Assembly: GCA_039720395.1 (NCBI GenBank)
Contig: CM077828.1
Location: forward strand, 30,314,069-30,378,068
DNA: 64,000 nt
Reading direction: 5' to 3'
From: Liquidambar formosana
Taxonomy: Eukaryota; Streptophyta; Magnoliopsida; Saxifragales; Altingiaceae
Both the position numbers and the translations under genes were made by a program. Of this stretch, positions 11,434-22,700 are shown in pieces. Position 1 is the first letter of the stretch; each line of letters begins with the position of its first letter. Under the pieces are notes generated by a model. The model ran no database searches, was not told where the DNA came from, and worked only from the letters and a program-made list of their open reading frames with translations.

Positions 11434-12144
11434 GCATTAAATATGCCGTTGCCGAGAAGATTCGAGAGAGTAACTCAATTGATGTCGCCTTTTTAATAGA
11501 TATGGAAATTAGTCTTGAGCATGTGCTGGACTGTGGAGATGGAGAAGGTGAGAGGTCACGGGTAAGCTTTGGGTACATATAAGGGTATTTTCGTCAGAAA
11601 ACAATAAAATAGATTAATTGAGTTAAGAGAGAAGTAGCTTGACTATTTGTTAAATAAGTCTTATTTGATGGGCTAATGGCCAAATTCCCCTAAATTTAAT
11701 TTGTTCGCATCCCTTTTGGTCATAATTAATGATAGATTTGAGTCGTGTGAGCAAAGCTTACATTGGGGCCATGTAAGTTAGTTTTGAAGTAACGTTTTAA
11801 ACCTATCGTATTTTTTGTCTTTAAAGATATGTAGACCATATAATTGATCTCATTTGACAATGTGAGATGTTAAATTATTTTTAATAGGGAACCAAAAAAA
11901 TTAAAAAAAAAAAAAAATGCAAACCACGCATTTCGGGCTAGGCAAAACCGCTATCTTGCTAAATCTCATCAACTTGAAGTAATGTCCTTGAACAACATGA
12001 TTTATTATAGGATCCCAAATGGTTTTTTTTTCCCCCAATAAATTAGGAATCCCTTTTATTTAGTAGTAAAATAGGCCCTTGAGTTCACTGACAGATAATG
12101 ATCCAAAATCATCAAATCCACCGCACCCAACTAGCTAGATGGTG

Positions 12145-14824
12145 TCAATCTGTCTTGAGCTCAGGAGATTGGATTGAAGCAGGATAGAGAGACGTTTCTG
12201 GCTTAGTTTTGTTGCTAGTTTTGTCCCTCTGTGAAGTCCCAAACCTTGTGATTAACAACCAGCGGCAGATCCACTCCACTACCTCAGGACACAGCATCTT
12301 CCAGATAAATAACGCACTATACCAAGATGGCTCTGTCAGGTACCTCTCTCCGCGGCAAGCACTGTTCACAATTGCCTTGGCACACTCTTCTGTTGACGCC
12401 ATTGGAATAAACCTCAGATGCATCTGATAGCAATCACATTCATAACAATGAAGAAAATCCCTTGTTAGTGTGAGAGAGAATTGGGATAAGGGTAGCACAC
12501 AAAGAAAAGCTTTCGTGTCTCATTTCTTTGATATACTTCCCCGAAGCTTACCATTGAAAAACTTTCGCTATGGCACATTTCCGAGTGAACAAAACCAGGG
12601 GTCACAATTGTTATTCCAATTTCCGAACCAAATTCAGTTCTCAAAGTGTCATATAAGTTTATTAGTGCTGCCTTGCTTGCCTGAAGCCATTGAAAAAGTA
12701 AAAAAATTGATCAATAATACAAAGAAGAAAATGAATGAATAAGTAGTAAATTAAGTATGCTAAGCAATGAAATTTGTTACATTATAGATGCTCGCCCATG
12801 CCGGAGCTAACCACCCAGCTACTGAAGAAATCACAACGATCTTCCCTTGGCTTTTTCTTAGGTGTGGAACAGCAAAATGGGTGCCATAGACTGAACCCCA
12901 GAAGTTTACGTCCTATATATGGTAACTTATATTCAGCCTCCAACTAAAAGTAGAATATATTTTAAGAGTTCAATTAAACGAAAAAAAAAAAAAAAAAAAA
13001 AAACCTCTAGAGTAAAAAAAAATCCCCAGAAGTTTACATCCTATATATTCAAAAAGGTTTAGCTTTTTGCGCTCCACATTTGGATTTCCTGTCATACATA
13101 GTACAATGCTATGCACATCCTAACCTTTGAATGTGCAATAATATGGTGCTATGCACAATACCAAATCCAGGAGCGGTGCTCCTTCCTATTTCATTGTGTT
13201 CTCTCCTAATTTTTCACTGTGCAGGAATATGAGAAACTCTAGAATGCCACACTGCTGGCCAATAGTATCTAGCTCCAAAAACAAAAAATCGACACTTAAA
13301 ATTAAAATAAAAAATCAGCGCAAAATTCAACAAAATGTTCAGCTCAAAGTTCAATGTTTCAGTAGTATTAAAAATAAAAATAAAAAACTTGTTCAGCTCA
13401 AAGTTCAAGAAAATAATATTCAGCCCGAAATTAAACGTTGCATTATTTAATTACACCCTCTGGTTTGTTTCTTATGGAAAAAAGAAAAAAATATTCAGCT
13501 CAAACTTCAAGGCTTAGACACCGACACACCGTTATGGCTGGATGGATAGGGATAATCGGATCGGAAGTAGATTTGGTGCATTTAGTTACTTTAAATGCAC
13601 TGTAAAGTTATTGTGCGATGAGCAACACGTGAAGAGAGTTAAGATTAGAGACAACTATTTCATGCCCAACCAATCTCAGCCCTTCAATCTCAACTTTTTC
13701 CATATGTCGCTCATCGCACGGTAACTTTACGGTACATTTAAAGTGACTAAATGCACCAAATCATAATGAGATCTAAGGTACAAATAAATAAATAAATAAA
13801 TAATCTTTGAGAGTTGCTTACTTCCTTTTGATACAAAACAATTTTAAGCCATTAATTATAGTGATAAATGAAAGTAAATGTGTTTCCTTTAAAGACCAAT
13901 AACATATGATCATAATTTTTTACAAGGGGATGTGGTGATGTCAAGGAATATCAGCACAAAAGCTTGTCAAATATCTAAAAATGGTAAAAATAATGTTGAA
14001 ATCACTAACAAATTTCCTAGCGAAACCAACATTCTGCAACCGAAAATTATGCAATACGTGCAATCATGTTGATTAATTAATTACCATAATAGAAGTGATC
14101 GTATCAGAGAGAGTGCTGGAATCTTCAAACAGGGCTGGCTCGGAAATCCCAGCGTTATTCACCAAATGATCCACTGTTGCATTAAATCCATAAACCATCA
14201 TATGCCAGAAAGGAAAGTAAGGCTATATATATCCTTTCTTCTTTTTTTTTCCGCTAAATTCAAGATCCTAAATTCAAATAAAATTTTATGGGTAGATCTA
14301 TATTTGGCTCAAAATTAAAATCAAATTTTATGGGTGATTATGTTGCGTACTTACACCGTCCAAAGTGGCTAATAGCATCACGAACAAACCGCTCGGAGTC
14401 TTCGACATTGGAAACATCTGCACGAATCACCAAAACATCCGGGGAGCCGAACCGGCGGGCTTTATCGGCAACTTCTCGGAGCCGATTCTCTCTTCTGGCA
14501 ACAAGCACTAAACAAGCTCCTCTCCTAGCGTACTCATAAGCAAGATACTACAAAAATTTACAAAACACAATTAATCACCCATGCATGAAAAAAAAAAAAA
14601 AAGAAAAAGAAAAAGGCGAGGTTTATGGAGATTGCACAAACCTCTCCAATGCCTGAAGACGCTCCTGTGATGAGCACTACTTTTCCAGCCACGTTTTCAA
14701 TGTATATGAATTTTTTGATTGAAGAAAGAAATTTGAAAACTAGATATGGCGGTAAGGTGAAGAGGAGCACGGTGAGTGCTATAGGAGGAAATACAATGTT
14801 CATGCACTTCTGGATCAAATCCAT
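12145..14824 (-). CDS. HSD copy C: intact type I steroleosin-like 11-beta-HSD-like dehydrogenase
   Basis: The one HSD in the window complete in every exon: 14824-14642, 14547-14355, 14173-14085, 12912-12781, 12680-12552, 12423-12145, giving 334 aa with GT-AG introns throughout. Residues 8-40 form a hydrophobic anchor with LPPY (proline-knot-like, oil-body targeting in steroleosins). T53-G60 is TGASSGIG; the VARREN stretch supplies the basic residue expected for NADP use; N131-G134 is NNAG. Catalytic S185, Y198 and K202 are all present at 11-beta-HSD spacing. The C-terminal third has RGERYLTEPSW and a second hydrophobic stretch near CPEVVEW. The family oxidises or reduces sterol/steroid hydroxyls at the oil-body surface; the substrate cannot be told from sequence. 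Start matches copies A and E and follows a CT-rich leader. Intron 3 (1.17 kb) holds a MITE. Probably the functional type I gene of the right unit. Confidence 0.92.
13571..13761. mobile_element. MITE with about 55-bp inverted repeats in intron 3 of copy C
   Basis: The ends ATTTGGTGCATTTAGT and ACTAAATGCACCAAAT are complementary and extend inward through GTAAAGTTAT/GTAACTTTAC and GATGAGC/GCTCATC. It has no counterpart in copy A intron 3. I cannot assign a clear target duplication, so the superfamily is open. Confidence 0.7.
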
Positions 14825-14898
14825 CTTGATTGAGAGAGAGGGAGAGAGAGAGATAGAGAGAGATAGAGATGGACAGGTGGGTTATAAATCATAAATCA

Positions 14899-14911
14899 TT
14901 AGATATATAAT
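14899..14911 (-). promoter_or_regulatory. Possible TATA box of copy C
   Basis: On minus the sequence reads TTATATATCT about 80 bases upstream of the ATG at 14824, followed by a CT-rich leader. Position and composition fit a plant core promoter. There is no independent support. Confidence 0.3.
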
Positions 14912-14999
14912 GCGATCAGGGGCGGAGTCAGGATTTGAAATTACCCTAAACTAAGGTTTCACTATTCCATTATATGAAAATTACGTTTTTTGCTTTTTT

Positions 15000-15145
15000 G
15001 GGAGCAACTATTGACACCCCAAAGACTTTCTTTTTATCTTTTATTTATTTTTAAACTTTCTAAAGTTTAATAAAAAGTATAGAGGGTTTTCATAAATCGT
15101 TCTCTTGCTACATGTTAAAAAAAACAATTTGGTAAAACTTGACTC
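15000..15145. mobile_element. Truncated foldback MITE arm
   Basis: Starts GGGAGCAACTATTGACACCC, resembling the ends of the foldback family (CTATTGGCACCCC), and continues with the AT-rich arm for about 120 bases. The second arm is missing. Confidence 0.45.
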
Positions 15146-15152
15146 GGCCTAT

Positions 15153-15695
15153 AGCCTAGCCAAGGCCTAAGGTACCTCCACCCTTGATTGTGATTATGTA
15201 AGCCTTTATTGGGTTTGTTGAGAAGATAATGACATAGTACAATCCTAGTTTTCTGTAGGGAAACGTTTCTGATTTAATTTTGTTCCAAAAGTTTGGCCAA
15301 TGAGCTACAGTTCAAATGGAATTCAGGTGGGGTAAGCCTAGCCAAGGCCTAAGGTAGCTCCACCCTTGATTGTGATTATGATAAGCCTTTATTGGGTTTG
15401 TTGAGAAGGACATAGTACAATCCTAGTTTTTTGTGGGGAAACGTTTCTGATTTAATTTTGTTCCAAAAGTTTGGCCAATGAGCTCTAGTTCAGACGGAAT
15501 TCAAGTGGGGTAAGCCTAGCCAAGGCCTAAGGTACCTCCACCCTTGATTGTGATTACGATAAGCCTTTATTGGGTTTGTCGAGAAGATAGTGACATAATA
15601 CAATCCCAGTTTTTTGTAGGGAAACATTGCTGATTTAATTTTGTTCCAAAAGTCTGGCCAATGGGCTGTAGTTCATATGGAGTTCAGGTGGGGTA
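15153..15695. repeat. Three-copy tandem repeat, about 180-bp unit
   Basis: Units start at 15153, 15335 and 15513 with AGCCTAGCCAAGGCCTAAGG (periods 182 and 178). Each contains a stretch like GGAAACGTTTCTGATTTAAT that resembles the 3' part of copy C exon 6 near 12190. The repeat may derive from an old exon-6 fragment. It has no coding frame. Confidence 0.8.
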
Positions 15696-15699
15696 AAAT

Positions 15700-17288
15700 T
15701 AGGGATTCAACTCCTCTTCTATGTAACCAATAGAGAGGAAAAAAAAAAACAAACAAACAAACAAAGAATAAGATAATAGAAGCCAGAAGGCACCAAGACA
15801 GTTAATACTGACGTTGATTTTATCGTATTTCATGTAATATTTACTTATCATTTTTCATATATGATCTTTTTCATTTGTGTGTTGTGTGTGTTTCTTATGC
15901 ATGTCTAGTAGCAAGAAAAAATAAAAATAAAAATAAAAATAACCAATTTTATGCTCGATCGGGATTTATTTATTTTTTTCTTTTTTCTTTTCTTTTCGTT
16001 TTTTGGGGGCTAAGACTAGTTTGGAGCTCTCTAATTCTATTACTTGAGAGCTTGCAAAACAGATTAATAAGTTTATGCAACCCCTTGCCGACTATTCTAC
16101 TGAAATTTTTTGCCTTTGGATAACAAGGGTATCCAAAGGCGATCGAAGAATTAATTCCTCAAATCTACGTGTGTGGTTGTGGTATAATTACTTTGTTCTA
16201 TTTAAATTTGACAGAAGCAACTCGCAACTCTCAATTAACTCGCTTCCAATTAACTCGTTTCCAAGCTATTAAGATTAGTGTAGTAATAAGAAAGTGCGAG
16301 AAGAAAATAGAAATAAAATAAATTAGGATTCAAAGCCCAATGTATCAAAAAATAAAAAAATAACTCGCCTCCCATGTGCCCCGAAAAGTGTACATCCACT
16401 GATTCTGTTCCAATCATCAACATGCACAACACCGACCCCATTAACTAATAATGGGCCCCAATCTCATTAGACACGAACCTATGGCATTGCCCATGTATGT
16501 ATGGGAGTGCCATTACTGCATGAGTGATGATCTGATGACAAAATGTCGTCAGTCGTCCGCATCATCATTTTTTTTTTTTTAAATAATTAATCCTAAAAAT
16601 TAATGGTACAATCATTGAAAAAAACCACATACATAAATCAAGATTCATGAAATATTGTTACTTTGAATTTTCATTTTTATTTATAATGATCATCACCACT
16701 CTCTTGAATTTATTTAATTTCAAATAATGATTATCACCACTTTCTTAAATTTATTTAATTTCAAATTGAACACTTAATTTATTTAATTTCAAATCATTTC
16801 TTGAATTTACTTAATAAATGAAAAAAATTCAACCCCTTCTGATTCGAACTTAAGAGTTCTTAAAATATAACCCTTGCGGGATTAATTGAACAATCAAATC
16901 TAGATGTGCTCTCTAAATATCATCATTTTGACTTCTCACATTTATTACTATCAATGTAAGTACGAGACATCTCACATATGCCGCTAAAAAATTAGAATAA
17001 GATTGGAATGAAATCTCAGTGAAAATAACTAAGACCAAAAATGCCCCTAATCCTTAATAAACAAATAAATAAATAAGTAATAAGTAAAGCGTCTCACATC
17101 AACTACTAGAAACTTATTCGGAGTAAAAAAATTCAAGACAAAACAGGGTGCAACTTTTAGTAAGGCAAATCCTATTTATAAACACAAACCCAAAGTAATA
17201 TATGGGCACAAAAGAAAAGCCTTGTTCTTTATCGTCTAGACTCGAGGTACCAACACAGCGCAGCACATTCATCTGCAGAGCATGATCT
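15700..17288. other. Spacer between copies C and D
   Basis: No gene seen. Colinear in parts with 3420-5283 of the left unit, with indels, for example at 16000-16160 and 16850-17170. Confidence 0.6.
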
Positions 17289-18145
17289 TTAATCAGCCTT
17301 GACCTCAGGCGATTGGATTGTGGTCGGGCACAGAAATTTCTTGGCTCCGGTGAGATCTAGGATCTTCTTGCTGGGCGCTTCATTGGGTGAGGCCCCTGGC
17401 CTAGTAACGAACATCAATCGGTAACACCACTCGATCAGCTAGCTCAGGGCAAAACACCTTCCAAAAATAGGTGACCTTGAACCATGCTGGCTCTGTCACG
17501 TATCTCTCTCCCCTGCAAGCACCGTTCACGATCGCCTTGGCGCACGCTCTTGCTGATGCAACTGGGGATATGCTCACTTGAACCTAGTCAACACTCATTT
17601 TTCAAATTAATCAAGGGCATGGTCTACTGTCTTGTTTAGTGAAAAGAAAACACCGTTCTAATGGTTTTCTCGAGAGATGAAGAGGATGTGTCCCACTCCT
17701 TAGTCCTAATAAAAATTTGGGTATGTATAGGCTAGAATAACATATGCTTCAATTCCAGGTTGACCTGTATACAAGTCTCTCCCATGCAGATATAGAGTAC
17801 GCACATAACTATATTAGAGCCAAAGGGGCCATGTCTACCCAGAACTTTAAATTTTTTGTAACATATAAATACATTTACCTATAGCTATATAAGTGTGTAA
17901 TTTAGGCCCAAAATTACACCTACCCCCTCCCAAAACCAAAACCCTTACCCATTTTATTTTCCATTTCTTAATATAGTTTTGAATCTTGGCATATTTCTCA
18001 TTCCTGAATGGTGAAATTTTTTTAATTCATAATTTGGCCCCAAGATGAAATTTTGGTTCCGCCCCTAACCTATGTAAAAATTCTAGTAGGTAAGGACCAT
18101 AGCATAACCTATGCTTGAAAGATGACCAAGTATGTCGGTGCACAC

Positions 18146-18230
18146 GCAGGTGCATATATATATATATATATATATAAGTGTGTCGGTGCATATGCAGGCA
18201 CATATATATATATATACACACACACATAAA
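18146..18230. repeat. AT/CA microsatellite in intron 5 of copy D
   Basis: Two imperfect units of GTGTCGGTGCA followed by a TA run, the second ending in a CA repeat. Copy B has only a short TA tract near 6170. Confidence 0.6.
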
Positions 18231-19711
18231 AGAACAGCAGAGGAGGACAAATAAGCTTACATCCCTCAGTGCTTGATCAACATCCATTTTGCCTTCCCTC
18301 AGTAGGTATTTGCCTCCGGCCATTTCGGACTCGATAAATCCTGGAGTCACAATTGTTATTCCAATGTCGGACCCAAGTTCAACCCCCAATGTCTCGTATA
18401 ACGCCATCATTGCTGCTTTGCTTGCCCAAGGTGGCCATTGAAGTGTTAGACCTCATCTCTAAAAGGACAAAAAAAATAAAAAACAGAGAAAATAAGAAGG
18501 CAAATGGGAGCAGGCAAGAATTTCCAGTGGGACTCACATTATAGAAGCTCATTCTTGGCATAGGCAACCATGAAGCAGATGATGAAAGGACCACGATTTT
18601 GCCTCTGCTGTTTCTAAGGTATGGAACTGCAAAACGGGTGGTGTACACTGAACCCCAGAAATTTATATCCTGTGGGCACAAAGCATGGAAACTCAAAATT
18701 TGAAGACTACATATCAGGAGGTAATTTTCCCTTTTCTATTAGTGGAGGACTGGAGGGGCACCCAACTCAATTTGTCCACAGTTACTTGCCCATTGATAGG
18801 ATAGGTACATTGGTTAATTCAAAATTTCATTTGAAAAAAACAATTCATGTAAGCTTGAACCCAAATCATTCACTTAATAAGTAAGAAAAATGCCATTAGG
18901 CTTCTTTAGTTTTACGCCATTCATCAGTACCACTTAGATCATTCACTCAAGACCACCTAGATCATTTACTCAAGAAGAGAAAAAAATGTTATAAGGCTAT
19001 CATGCCATCTACCAGTAGGTCTAGTACTATGCACGGTAATTGAACAAGCTGATTTGGACACTTTGTTATCATTTTATATATAATAATTAAAATAAGAAGT
19101 GTTTGATCAATTATTATTACCACAATGGTTCTAAAAGCAGTGATATCGGTTGACTCTTCAAACAAGCTAGCATACAGAAGTGACCCCTGCGTTATTCACC
19201 AGATGATCCACTGCATCACATTAACCCATGCATCTTGGGTTAAAACATCATCAAATGCTCATAAAATCACAAAACAACAAATTAATATAATTCGAAGGAA
19301 TTTACCCTATAAATTATCACTAACATCGGCCAAAGTGATTCAATGTCTCATCAACAAGCCGCTTGCAGTCTTCAACTCTCGCAACATTGGCACGAATCGC
19401 AATAACATCTGGAGAGCCGAGCTCTAGTGCTCTATCCGCCACTTCTCGGAGCAGCTTCTCTCTCCTTGCAGTTAGGGCTAAGCATGCTCCCCTCCTAGAA
19501 TACTCATAAGCAGGATGCTACACAAACACATAATAAGGTAGAAATTGAGACAATCCCCTTAGATCCTAGCTTTTAAAGTCACAACCCACTCATTAAAAAG
19601 CCCATATACAAAAGATTTTATTAATAATTTTGACCTTAGGCCCTATTTAAAGAAGGCTCATTTTGTCATGGGGGCCTCAATTTGTACTGGGCCACTCTAA
19701 TTTAGACCCAA

Positions 19712-21144
19712 GGGGACAGCTATTGTAACCCCAATAATTTTTAACCCTCGTATTTTTATTTCTATACCCCACAACATTTCCAAAATACCCTCATCCTATA
19801 TCCTTTTATTTTCACACCCCATCACAACCAATATGATTCTAACCCTCACCCCCATTGTAAGTTGGAGTGAAGTCTATCCGGGAGGAGTTGAAGAAGGGGA
19901 GGCGACAAGTCGGAGCGAAGACACAGTCCGATGAGTGAGTTTTCTTCTTCTCTTACGATTTCTTCTTCTTTCCTCATAACACTTTCTCTGTTCCCTTACG
20001 AAAAATGAGTTAAGGCAGCCCAATAATATCAATCCCATATGCAAAGTCTCTAGGAATTTTTTCCATGACGTCAAGCGTCGATTTTGGCCTGTGTTGAAGT
20101 CCCGTCCCATCTTCATGCCTAGTAATAGTGTGTCACAGGGGAAATCAAAGCTTTGCCTTCTTCCCTCTTTTCTTATTGAAGTTCCCACCCCCATTGGAAA
20201 AGATACGGAGGAATTCACTTCTTGATATTCGGGGTTTAGGTTTGCTTCTATCGATTGAATTGATTGTCAAGCTCAAGGAGGAGCATTGATATCCATTTGT
20301 TGATATTGGGGGTTTAGGGCTGCTTCTATCGATTGTCCCAAAAAAAAAAAAAAAAATGAAGAAACAATTCTTGGTGAATGGAAGCACACCCATTATCCTT
20401 CTAAACTGCCAATTATTTGTTTAATTGTGTAGTTGTGGTTTCTATGATGGATTCTTGCATGGAACATTACAAATATATGTTCAGTTTCAATGAACCAAAC
20501 ATATATATATGTTTGGTTGTTGGGAACCAAACAAAACTTATTTACACAACTATAAGAAACCAAACATAGATAGCGACTTTAATTTTAAAGGAGTAGGAAA
20601 AAGCATAAACATCGCTCAGCAATAAACAACCGAACAAATCCATTTTGTAAAGTTAAGTCTAGTCGAACATTTACAGTTTGTTTGACTGCAACTAACCAAA
20701 CATTTACAGTTTGTTTGACTACAACTGATCGGACATAGTTTAATTGTTCTAACTTTTATAATCGAACAATGGCAATTTTGGATTAAAAAAATGATAAAGA
20801 CATTATAAAAAAAAAAAGGCGAAAATATGAACCTGGTCACCGCTAAAATCATCCCAAACATCTTTTTCCTCATCTGTTGTTCACATACAACACCAAAGAC
20901 ACTTAAATAAAGTATTTTTAATTAATTTATGGTTAAGAGATGATTGAAGGAAAGTGAGGGATCTATGTTTTTCTTGGTATTTGTGTTATGTTGGGGTTGA
21001 TGGGGGCCACAAAGAAAAATAAATTTAGGTTTTTAGTTTTAATGTCTTTAATGGTAAAATTGCTAAAGAGGTATAAAAGGAATGTAGATTTTCATTAAAA
21101 TTGGGGTTTATAAATAAAGTTGAAGGGTTGCAATAGCCGGCCCC
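19712..21144. mobile_element. Mutator-like element (Pack-MULE) in intron 1 of copy D
   Basis: A 1.43-kb element whose ends read GGGGACAGCTATTGTAACCC and the complement of GGGTTGCAATAGCCGGCCCC. It is flanked by the direct repeat ttagacccaa at 19702-19711 and 21145-21154. Copy B intron 1 shows one uninterrupted site at the same place, so it inserted after the duplication. No transposase is seen. The interior includes a captured receptor-kinase fragment, which makes it Pack-MULE-like. Confidence 0.85.
20057..20158 (-). pseudogene. Captured G-type lectin receptor kinase fragment
   Basis: A stretch of about 34 codons reads RQSFDFPCDTLLLGMKMG, then NTGQNRRLTSWK. This matches the end of the bulb-lectin domain and start of the S-locus glycoprotein domain of G-type lectin S-receptor-like kinases (family pattern WQSFDYPTDTLLPGMKLG ... 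TGLNR.LTSWK). No kinase domain or rest of the gene is present. It sits inside the Mutator-like element and is best read as transduplicated host DNA. Confidence 0.7.
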
Positions 21145-21642
21145 TTAGACCCAAAGATCAAAGGTTTATAGATAATTTTGGGGTAGCTCGTTACCTCGTC
21201 GATGCCTGAGGAAGCACCAGTTATGATCACAACTTTTCTTTCTACATTTTCGCTGAAGATGAAACTTAAGATGGAAAGGAAGAGATTGAAACCCAAAAAT
21301 GGTGGTAAGAGAAGGCAGAGGGAGAAGAAGGTAAATGGAGCTACAATGTTGAGCCAAACTGGAGGAGTGGAGGTGGCGTTAACATTTGTCTTCCTATCCC
21401 CTGACCCTTGCCATGCACAAAATTTCTGTGGGACTGCAACCTTTCTGGGGATAGTTTAGTCATTTTACGAGATTTTAGGGTGAAAACGGGATGTACGTGC
21501 TAACACTGACATACCCTTTTCTGCCACGTAGGATGTTGGGCTGCCTTTCTTGTGATGACCCATCAAGTCTAGCTCCTGAACGCATTTAGCAAGCCCACGC
21601 CAAGTATAAGTACATTGGAATGGGCCAGGCTTGACATAGGTA

Positions 21643-22285
21643 CTTCTTCCATGGGAACGGCTATTGCAACCCCCATTCCTATAAGCCCACCCCCTATCCT
21701 TTAGGTTTTTAAGGTTTTATGCAAAATATAAAAGGTTTTTATGAAAACCGGCTGCGATGTCCACTAGAAAACATCATTTGAACAACTTTGCAGAAGAAAG
21801 TTTTTTCCAAAATCTATCATTTAAATATACTTTTTAACCATTTATAGCCTTTATTTCATTTTTTGCCAAAAAGTCTACCTAAACGATAAATTTTGGAAAA
21901 ACTTTCTTCTGCAAAGTTGTTCAAAATGATGTTTTCTAGTGGAAATCAGGACCAGTTTTCATAAAAACTTTTTATATTTTGCATAAAAACTTAAAAACCT
22001 AAAGGATGGGAGGGTGGGCTTATAAGAATGGGGGGTTGCAATAGCCGTTCCCTTCCTCCATTTCATGTTTGAAGAAGCACATTTTTTTAAAAATCATTTT
22101 TAAATGCTTTTATATCCATTTTTATAACATAATATTTTAATTTTGACCTCAAGTGTAGCATAAATATGAGTATTTTAGAAAATTGATTAAAATGAAGGTT
22201 TGACTTTTTTATTAGGATAATAATTTTGATATAACCCAAAATGGAAAGGAAGATAATTAATAATTAATATGAAATGAAGGGAGCA
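21643..22285. mobile_element. Stowaway-like MITE split by a foldback element
   Basis: Sister of the MITE at 8651-8930. Its left TIR is interrupted: CTTCTTCCA at 21643-21651 resumes as CTTCCTCCATTTCATG at 22052. The right end is near ATGAAATGAAGGGAGC. The nesting dates the foldback insertion after both the MITE and the segmental duplication. Confidence 0.7.
21652..22051. mobile_element. Foldback Mutator-like MITE nested in the Stowaway-like MITE
   Basis: A 400-bp element with arms of about 190 bp. The ends read GGGAACGGCTATTGCAACCC and its complement. Flanks cttcttcca/cttcctcca form a 9-bp target duplication with one mismatch. The interior arms share the CATCATTTTGAACAACTTT core with 7514-7909 although the termini differ. 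Confidence 0.8.
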
Positions 22286-22700
22286 TAACTTTTGTTACTG
22301 TTAGAGCAGGTTCTCATCAAAGTTAAAAGTGGCCTCGGGAGAAGTAAATCTGTCCCTCATGGGTGCCAACAGGTGTGAGCATGTATCCATGTCTTTAAAA
22401 TTTATGTTCTCATATGCATGGATGGGTAATTTTTCACTATGAATGCATAAAAGGCAACTGATTTTCTTTTCAAACCAGAACTTTGTTTGAATTTGAAAGG
22501 TCGATGACAAGTCCATCTAATTCTGCAATACTCATTCAAATACAAAGAGAGATTTAAGGATCGGAGGGTTATGTTATACCTAAAAATAAACTAGTAACAA
22601 AGGTTATTGTTATTATACCATTCAAATGGTCTCTCTCTCCTTTTTTTTTTTTTTTTTTTTGCAGTCCTTGTATTCTTTTGGGCAAGTTTGATCTTTCCCT

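Larger units (their letters stand above)
17289..21347 (-). pseudogene. HSD copy D: degenerate type II steroleosin-like dehydrogenase
   Basis: Sister of copy B with equivalent exons at 21347-21195 (partial), 19517-19325, 19210-19121, 18669-18538, 18425-18261 and 17583-17289. Lesions: (1) relative to copy B about 163 bp is deleted, removing the start codon, CT leader and first 13 or so codons; (2) the last glycine of TGASSGIG is Asp; (3) RADV in exon 2 is RANV; (4) a 4-bp insertion at 19166-19171 in exon 3 creates an in-frame TAG; (5) the exon 5 acceptor AG is GG (base 18427); (6) a 4-bp insertion at 17437-17444 in exon 6 shifts the frame to a stop at 17401-17403, removing the conserved C-terminus. 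Exon 4 is still perfect. Intron 1 carries a 1.4-kb Mutator-like element. It cannot encode a normal dehydrogenase. Confidence 0.9.
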
